DNA of 64,000 nt, taken from positions 85,264,334 through 85,328,333 of the forward strand of contig JAWZYU010000007.1 in assembly GCA_038380435.1 (NCBI GenBank), read 5' to 3'. The DNA comes from Ryuthela nishihirai. Lineage: Eukaryota; Arthropoda; Arachnida; Araneae; Heptathelidae. The position numbers and the translations under genes were made by a program. The notes under the pieces are model-generated. The model ran no database searches. It was not told the origin of the DNA and worked only from the letters and a program-made list of their open reading frames with translations. Below are positions 58,041 to 64,000 of the stretch, piece after piece (position 1 is the stretch's first letter; each line of letters opens with the position of its first letter).

Positions 58041-59021
58041 TTGAACCTTTGATTTGAGCCATTAATTAATGAATGCAGCGTGCGTTTCTTTAAAGAGGAA
58101 ACAATAATGTTTAGTATATCTAATCTTATTTAACATAATTTTTTTTTTGATAAAAATTTTCAAAGCGGGGTGGGGGAGCAACTGCCCTCCTTTCTTGTAG
58201 GTGCCCATGTATTCACTTCATTGCCAAAGTCTTTAATAAGCCAATCTTCTCACAGTTTATCATGCATTTTAATTTACTCACCACTCAATTAGTAAGGGAT
58301 GACTAACATTTTTCAATGTCGCTGATTCTGAGGATTATACACGAGAAGAGGTTTACGCCTAAATTTGCCTAATGTGTTGCCCCATATAAATCTGTTTAGA
58401 CGATCCTTGATGATTTGAATCCAATAACACGTTTCTTTTTATTGGAATGTATCTTCTGTTTCACATGTATTTTAAAATAATTCGTTTTTATTCCCCTTGA
58501 ACACTTGTTGTGTTTGTGTCACCGGCAACCTTCATAGATTTTAATTCTCCAGGAAGTGAACCTTCGCTGAGGCGCTGCGTTGAGCCCTAGAAGGTTGCGT
58601 TGCTAAGAATGGTTCAGCAGACGAAGGTTCACTTCCTCCATCAATTGTGTGGTTGGAAATTTTGTGCATTTAGCCACGAATGAAATTCAAACTTACTGGT
58701 GCTGATTTTGGGTTAGTGTCATGAACAGAGATAAATTATTTTTTCATTGCTTCTTATAATTAATCATATCTTGCTTCACTCATTCACATTATATTTTCTT
58801 CCTAATGGTGCGGCTTCTTCAATCTTTTCCAGTCTTCGCAGCATCTCTAATTTCATTTGAAGATAGAGAATCTTTAGCTTTTTAATTTCGGTTGCTTTGT
58901 TTATTGGACTTGTTGAGAGCCTTCCGAATGCCACGGATGTAGACAAAAAGATAAAATCATTGCCGCAAGGCATTATGAGGATCTCAATATTTCATTTGGT
59001 TATTGAAATGTATAACGATCT
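58041..59021. other. Unannotated stretch with an inverted pair
   Basis: GGAAGTGAACCTTCG (58552-58566) and its exact complement (58622-58636) lie 55 bases apart, with GAAGGTTGCG-like copies nearby. A short MITE is possible. The minus frame 58776-58973 is unassigned. Confidence 0.4.
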
Positions 59022-59031
59022 CTTAAATAAT

Positions 59032-59424
59032 GTTGGGCGGGGGTGGCTCAGTCGGTAGCGCGCCGGGCTCGTAATCTGCAGTTTCCAGGTTCAAGTCCCA
59101 GCTGAGTCAGCGTTAAGATTTATCTCCGCAAAATTCCCCGCCTGCCCACGGTCAGTAGGGAACACCGATGGGCTTGGAAAGGCCACCGTCCGTCGGATGG
59201 GACGTTAAGCCGTGGTTCTGTGTGCGGGAGAGACATACCCTCTGCACGTTAAAGAACACGCTGGACGACCTTGACGGGAGGCTACCATCTGTCTCCTAAC
59301 AGCTATTCCAGTGGGTCCCCTCCCCCAACCCTCTCTGAGCCTTCGGGGTCCATGTGACCTGGCCATTTAGCCCATGGTGTGCAAAAAAAGTGCCGCTCAG
59401 AGGTAAAACAATCCAACCCAACAA
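59032..59424 (+). mobile_element. SINE-I copy, full length
   Basis: Complete from the head GGCGGGGGTGGCTCAGTCGG to the tail AATCCAACCCAACAA. The target-site duplication CTTAAATAAT lies at 59022-59031 and 59425-59434. Confidence 0.95.
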
Positions 59425-59434
59425 CTTAAATAAT

Positions 59435-60299
59435 ATAAGGTATCATGTGTATGCAAAGAGTGATTCGCGATTATTGAAGAGAGTTGAACATTTGTGCACA
59501 ATTGTTTTATGTAGAATTCGATGTATTGTCATTTGTCAAATTGGGAGTCAAAATTTTTACCGAAATTGAACATTGGCAATCATTTCCGGTAATTAGCTTT
59601 CAAATTGCATAAAAAATTAGCACGTGACACATACCACTTCTAAGAACTTTGCAAGCCACTTGGAAACCTTAGCAAAAAATGCCGGTTATTAGAAATGAAA
59701 AGCTAGCTGCTGAGTGTTAATGCAGATCAGGCGTTGCCAAACTACGCTCTCCAACCGAGCTGCTAATGACAAAAAAAAATTTAATTTGTAAAAGAGAAAG
59801 AGAACGTGTAGAGGACAAGAAATCCAATTTCGCGGAAGAGAATTCTCAATAAAATGACTGATTTTAATAAAAATATATTTCACTTTAAATTTTTTTCTCT
59901 TGCGTTAATTATACATACATTGTTGATTATATATTTCTTTCGCGGCCCCCCATTCCATTTCAGTTTTCTATGCAGTCCTTCATCTAAGACGTTTTCCCGG
60001 GCCTCGTGTAGATTGTCGGAACTAATGTGAAGGGAGGTAGGTACAGAGAATATCAAACGTAAGGAAAACAAGACTCCGTAGACGAAAGGTACATCGCACG
60101 ATGGCAGCGCCGCAATACTTGGTCCTTTCTACGAATGTTGTAGAGAAGCCAAACGTTCAGGCTCTTGGTGTGGGAGAATGGGTCTTTCAACTTTTGTTTC
60201 GTCTTTGCAATTTTTTAAAATGAAAAAAAAAAAAATTCTTTCTTTTTGAAGTAATTGGGAAAAATAACTTGTGAAGCTATGCCACATGGGTTTGGTGTA
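59435..60299. other. Unannotated stretch
   Basis: No gene recognised; poly-A runs at 59771 and 60221. Confidence 0.45.
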
Positions 60300-60545
60300 A
60301 TATTTTCGACATTTGTTCAACCGAAACTTAATCGACGGAAATTTGTTCGGAACGTAAACTTCTTCAAAACGGAAATTTGTTCGACAGAAACTTGTTCGAC
60401 GGAAATTTGTTTGGAACGTATATTTGTTCGAAACGGTAATTTGCTCGACGGAAACGTGTTCAAAACGAAATTTGTTGGACGGAAACGTGTTCAAAACGAA
60501 ATTTGTTGAACGGAAACTTCGTCGAAGGAAACTTGTTCGAATGAA
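60300..60545. repeat. Short tandem repeat, ~17 bp unit
   Basis: Variants of TTGTTCGACGGAAACTT repeat about fourteen times, alternating with GTTCAAAACGAAATTTG forms. One doublet (GGACGGAAACGTGTTCAAAA) is duplicated exactly at 60476 and in the preceding unit. The frames across it (60255-60509) are repeat artefacts. Confidence 0.85.
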
Positions 60546-60774
60546 GGTTGTAGAGCAATATTTTGTCGACAGTTTTAGAAGCCGATAGGGGACGTTCTCC
60601 TCAAAATGGTCTTTTTTACTTTGTTACTGGGAGATTATCGGAGAGGGAGTGGATCTGGGGAGAGCGTTGACAAAAGAGAAGGCTTCGTTTTAGATTAGGT
60701 AGAGTAAAACACTTGTTTCTCAGATAATCTAGGTATCGTTTAATTCCTTTCAGTTTTCATTATTCTTATAAGCT

Positions 60775-61150
60775 AGGCCGAGTGGTTAGCACGCATGACT
60801 ACTGAACAAAGGGGACATGGGTTCGAGCCCCGGGTAAAATATTGATATTTGTCCTAATTTAACTTGCAATGAGATTTTCTCCTGCACACACCAATGAGTG
60901 TGGAAAGTCCAGTTTCTGTCTGATGGGATGTTAAACCATTCCGTGATCGCTGTGTTCGTGATTCCATGATCGATGTGTGCTGGAGAGTTTCCTCTGCATG
61001 TTAAAGAAGACACCAGATGGTTTAACGAAAACATCATTTACCTCCTATCATCTGTCCATCGGATCTCTTTTCCAAACCCAGGAAGTACATGATCTGGTCA
61101 TTTAGCGCAATATGTGCCGTAAAATGCCGCTCAGAGATAAAACAATTTAG
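60775..61150 (+). mobile_element. Hybrid SINE: SINE-II head with SINE-I body
   Basis: The head AGGCCGAGTGGTTAGCACGC with GGTTCGAGCCCCGGGTAA is of SINE-II type. From about 60880 the sequence follows the SINE-I body instead: TGGGATGTTAAACCATTCCG, CATGTTAAAGAAGACACCAG, CCTCCTATCATCTGTC and AATGCCGCTCAGAGATAAAA. The body contains a small internal duplication (GTGATCGCTGTGTTCGTGAT). Confidence 0.75.
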
Positions 61151-61442
61151 GGAAATCCGACTTTGGTTCCCTTTAACGACTCCTTAACGAAAATGCAAAT
61201 CAATGGAAGAGTTGGAAAATGCGAATGGTAACATTTAGTTAAGGTCTATTCTACCCAAAAAAGAAATTTTAATTTATGTCTTAAAGCAAAAAACTTTAAC
61301 AGCAGAAATGGTTTAAAAGTGTCAGGCAGACTGCAATGAAGGAAGAATGTATCGGTTTTTTAAATGAACTAGAAATTTCCCTTTGAGCTCAAGGCATAAA
61401 AATAACATAAAAAAATATAAATCATATTAAAAAAATACTTAC

Positions 61443-61756
61443 GTTGAGTTTGAGTGAATGGGTAAGCGAAGAGGTGAAGTTAAGGTAAGCAAAGAGAAAT
61501 TCTTCCCCCTTGTACTGCAAACCATCAATCATGAAGTAATCGGTGAGTATAATTAGAGGTTTGGCCACCCGCTGCCGAAATGGTAATCTTGCAAGTGTGA
61601 GCCCTCGTTTCTGCACCAACTCCACCCCAGCCATCAGAAGAGAAATTGCCGGCAATGCCCCCTTTCGAACCCTTGAGGCGAGCTTCTGCTGCTTTCTTTT
61701 AAGTCCTGATGATTGGCGGCTTGTTTGCTTTTCCACACCAATGCGAAGTGTTCGCC
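61443..61756 (-). CDS. Putative conserved exon, function unknown
   Basis: On the minus strand an acceptor-like AGCTCTTTTCGGATGCAG precedes 314 bases that stay open and end at a strong donor, AAC|GTAAGTA. The peptide includes GVEKQTSRQSSGLKRKQQKL (basic), ALPAISLLMAGVELVQKRGL and LIILTDYFMIDGLQYKGEEF, then LNFTSSLTHSLKLN. It starts at phase 2 and ends at phase 0. The sequence is not repeat-like and is richer in G+C than its flanks. The pattern resembles a cytoplasmic globular protein, but I cannot name a family. It might be an upstream exon of the same gene as 43806-43988, given the same strand and compatible phase; that is inference. Confidence 0.5.
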
Positions 61757-62389
61757 CTGCATCCGAAAAGAGCTGATTGGGCAAGCCTTGAGGCGCTAGA
61801 GTCGATGTGAAGAACCTAGCAGATCACACTCATATATTTAACTCTCAAGTTTGCAAGGAAGGCGATCACGTACTTTAGTCATAACTCACACTCTTGCTAA
61901 CGTTGGTTTATTCATAAAACAAGCAAACTCTCAGAAATTCATACCACTTGTTGAATATTCAGCTGAAACCTGTCGCTGAGAGAATTAAACAGCAAAGGTC
62001 CGTGGGTGGATGCAGGCAGAAAGCTCGTTAAGATGTGGTGGGCAAGCTTAATTAAATGGACTAAAAATGTCAAACGGCATTACGTTCCCATATTTATCTG
62101 CGTTAATAAACATCCACACGAGTATCTGAATAGCTCAAATTCTGGTTTCTGAGAAGCAATGCAACGCTAATGCTGAATTACGGCGCAGAATGATTCCTGT
62201 TGTTGGTACAAAACAATAATAAAACTGCATGAATATTTTCTGCCGTTTCAAAGGTCAGATATCTGCACTGCAATAACTCATCAGCTGAGGATAACATGTG
62301 TTGAGACATCTTTCGCAAGATTTCTGTATCGTCACCTGGTTTTAAGATTGCTAAAATTATTATTGCCTGAACTGGGTAATGATCTGAGA
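61757..62389. other. Unannotated stretch
   Basis: Possible intron upstream of the putative exon; nothing else recognised. Confidence 0.4.
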
Positions 62390-62401
62390 CAAAAATATTG
62401 A

Positions 62402-62794
62402 GTTGGGTTGGGTTGTTTTACCTCTGAGCGGCACGTTTTTGCACACCATGGGCTAAATGGCCAGGTCACACGGAACCCGAAGGTTCAGAGAAGATTGGGG
62501 GAGGGGACCCACTGGAACAGCTGTTGGGAGACAGATGGCAGCCTCCCGTCAAGGCCATCCAGCGTGTTCTTTAACGTGCACAGGGTATGGCTCTCTCCCG
62601 CACACGGGGCCACGGCTTAACGTCCCATCCGACGGACGGCGGCCTTTTAAAGCCCATCGGTGTCCCCTACTGACCGTAGGCAGGGCGGAGAATTATTGCG
62701 GAGATAAATCTCAACGCTGACCTAGCTGGGACTCGAACCTGGGAACTACAGATTACGAGTCTGGCGCGCTACCGACTGAGCCACCCCCGCCCCC
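62402..62794 (-). mobile_element. SINE-I copy, full length, young
   Basis: Tail GTTGGGTTGGGTTGTTTTAC at the left, head complement CGACTGAGCCACCCCCGCCC at the right. The 12 bp target-site duplication CAAAAATATTGA is exact at 62390-62401 and 62795-62806. Confidence 0.96.
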
Positions 62795-62806
62795 CAAAAA
62801 TATTGA

Positions 62807-63420
62807 AGGTAACAGTATAATAATATTATATTTTTAGTATGCATTAATTAGAGCATAATCAATTAATAGTTAGCATTATTCTGATTGTAAGGGTTGAATA
62901 GTTTTGGACTTAAGCGGTGTTTGTTTTGTAGAATTCATAACTAGTGAAATTACGGGAATTACAAAACTCAAAGTTTAAGCCTAAGGAACAGATATTAATA
63001 ATAACCCAGAGTTAACGCTTAGGAACATACATTAGCGACAGTTTAAGAAATCTCCTGTAGTGTATTTTGGCAAGGGTTAAGATGGTTTTTAAAGGTACAC
63101 ATAAGCGATGATTAAGAAAGAGATTACCAATTACACGAGCAACTTTTAAAATAATTGTTAAGAATACATATTAACAACAGTTTAGACCAGGATTCAATAG
63201 TTTTTTCAATTCTTTTATTGTAGGTAAAAGAATACAAATTTATGTTTTGAAAAAGCATTCATATTACAAATGAATTATAATGAATAAATAATTAACAACT
63301 CTATTTAATAAAAGTTAAGAAAGAATCATATTTTATTTCACTAAAGCTGAAATCCATGTCATTTTCATTTCATGGGCCTATTCACTCATCATTTGTATTT
63401 ATACTTATATTTTTAACATT
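62807..63420. other. Unannotated AT-rich stretch with loose repeats
   Basis: An irregular motif like AGGAACATACATTA...ACAGTTTAAGA recurs between 62960 and 63190. No gene recognised. Confidence 0.4.
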
Positions 63421-64000
63421 TCAATTCAAATTGGTGACTTCCCAGAAGAATTAAAGAAAGCAATCGTGGTTCCTGTTTATAAAAAATATAAATAAAAAAT
63501 AAGTTATCAAATTATGGGCCAATATCTATTTTATCAATTTTTGGAAGCATTTTCGAAAAGCTGTTAAGAACAGAATTTACTGTTTCTTATTAAAAAATAA
63601 TTTCGTTTCATATAGGCAGTTTGGCTTTACAGAGGGTAAAAAGTACGGAGGATGCCACAATTGCTTTTAGTAAGTACGTATATGATTCCTTAGATAATAA
63701 CTATCAAACTTTATCTATATTTTTGAACATACAAAAAACATTCGACACCATTTCACATAATGTATTATTGAATAAGATGGCACATGCCGGCATTAGAGGA
63801 ATGTACTAACATGGTTTAAAAGTTATCTAAAAAGCAGAATACAACTTGTTAAAATAAATGGTATTATTAGTTCTGAATTATAGATCAAATATAGCGTGCC
63901 ACAGGGTTCTGTACTGGGGCCGATTTTATTTGATATATATTAATGATTTTTGTGAAATGAACATAACAGGAAGAATTGTCAGTTTTGCTGATGATAATGC
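63421..64000 (+). pseudogene. LINE reverse transcriptase fragment, runs off window
   Basis: IGDFPEELKKAIVVPVYKK opens the RT, followed in shifted frames by KSTEDATIAFSKYVYDSLDN, IQKTFDTISHNVLLNKMAHA and SVPQGSVLGPILFDIYINDF. FADDNA at the right edge is the catalytic motif in FADD form. Stops and frameshifts are present. The family is Jockey/CR1-like, related to but distinct from 55298-57466. Confidence 0.8.

Noticed and set aside
2477..62794. tRNA-like heads as functional tRNA genes
   Set aside because: A and B boxes are good, but each head continues without a proper acceptor stem into a SINE body and is repeated many times with target duplications.

Overview
This window looks like repeat-rich, AT-rich genomic DNA from an animal, most likely an arthropod and possibly a chelicerate such as a spider. 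That is an inference. It rests on the mix of mobile elements (tRNA-derived SINEs, several non-LTR LINEs, Tc1/mariner, hAT, pogo/Tigger-like and piggyBac-like elements), on metazoan-type splice sites around short coding exons, and on a decayed copy of an uncharacterised protein family that I recall as multi-copy in arthropods. Nothing suggests a bacterium, plasmid or phage, and no intact gene lies entirely inside the window.

Layout. 1-28 kb: a 1.9 kb inverted repeat (IR-A, 1-1874 and 26206-28087) brackets a region holding a Tc1-like fossil (3.7-4.3 kb), a second inverted repeat with a 1.8 kb spacer (IR-C, 5433-6945 and 8766-10381) that carries a Kazal-like exon remnant, a pair of inverted ~290 bp satellite arrays (IR-B, 11.8-13.4 and 23.2-24.2 kb), a LINE inserted by apparent twin priming (13.8-16.8 kb), a 2.4 kb minisatellite of ~25 bp units (17.4-19.8 kb) and the broken uncharacterised gene (20.3-22.0 kb). 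28-42 kb: a pogo-like non-autonomous element, a near-complete but broken Tc1-like transposon with both ends (30.4-31.8 kb), a foldback mariner-type MITE (33.2-33.7 kb), a hairpin-rich cluster (34.65-34.89 kb), many SINEs and a second hAT MITE. 42-64 kb: LINE fragments, a putative RhoGEF exon on the minus strand (43806-43988), a piggyBac-like MITE (45.1-45.6 kb), a SINE-in-LINE-in-LINE nest (54.8-58.0 kb), a hybrid SINE (60.8-61.15 kb), a second putative exon on the minus strand (61443-61756), and a LINE running off the right edge.

Two SINE families dominate. SINE-I is ~390 bp, with a tRNA-like head (A box TGGCTCAGTCGG, B box GGTTCGAGTCC), a long conserved body and a tail rich in AACCCAACCC. 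SINE-II is ~205 bp, with a class-II-like tRNA head (TGGCCGAGTGGTTAGC) and an A/T-rich tail. Several copies have 10-15 bp target-site duplications, and some are 5'-truncated, as expected for LINE-mediated mobilisation. One copy joins a SINE-II-type head to a SINE-I-type body.

The only candidate host coding sequence is the two minus-strand exons. They could belong to one long-intron gene, since their phases are compatible, but no sequence linking them was found. The rest is mobile or repetitive DNA at different stages of decay. Coordinates of degenerate elements are approximate (tens of bases).
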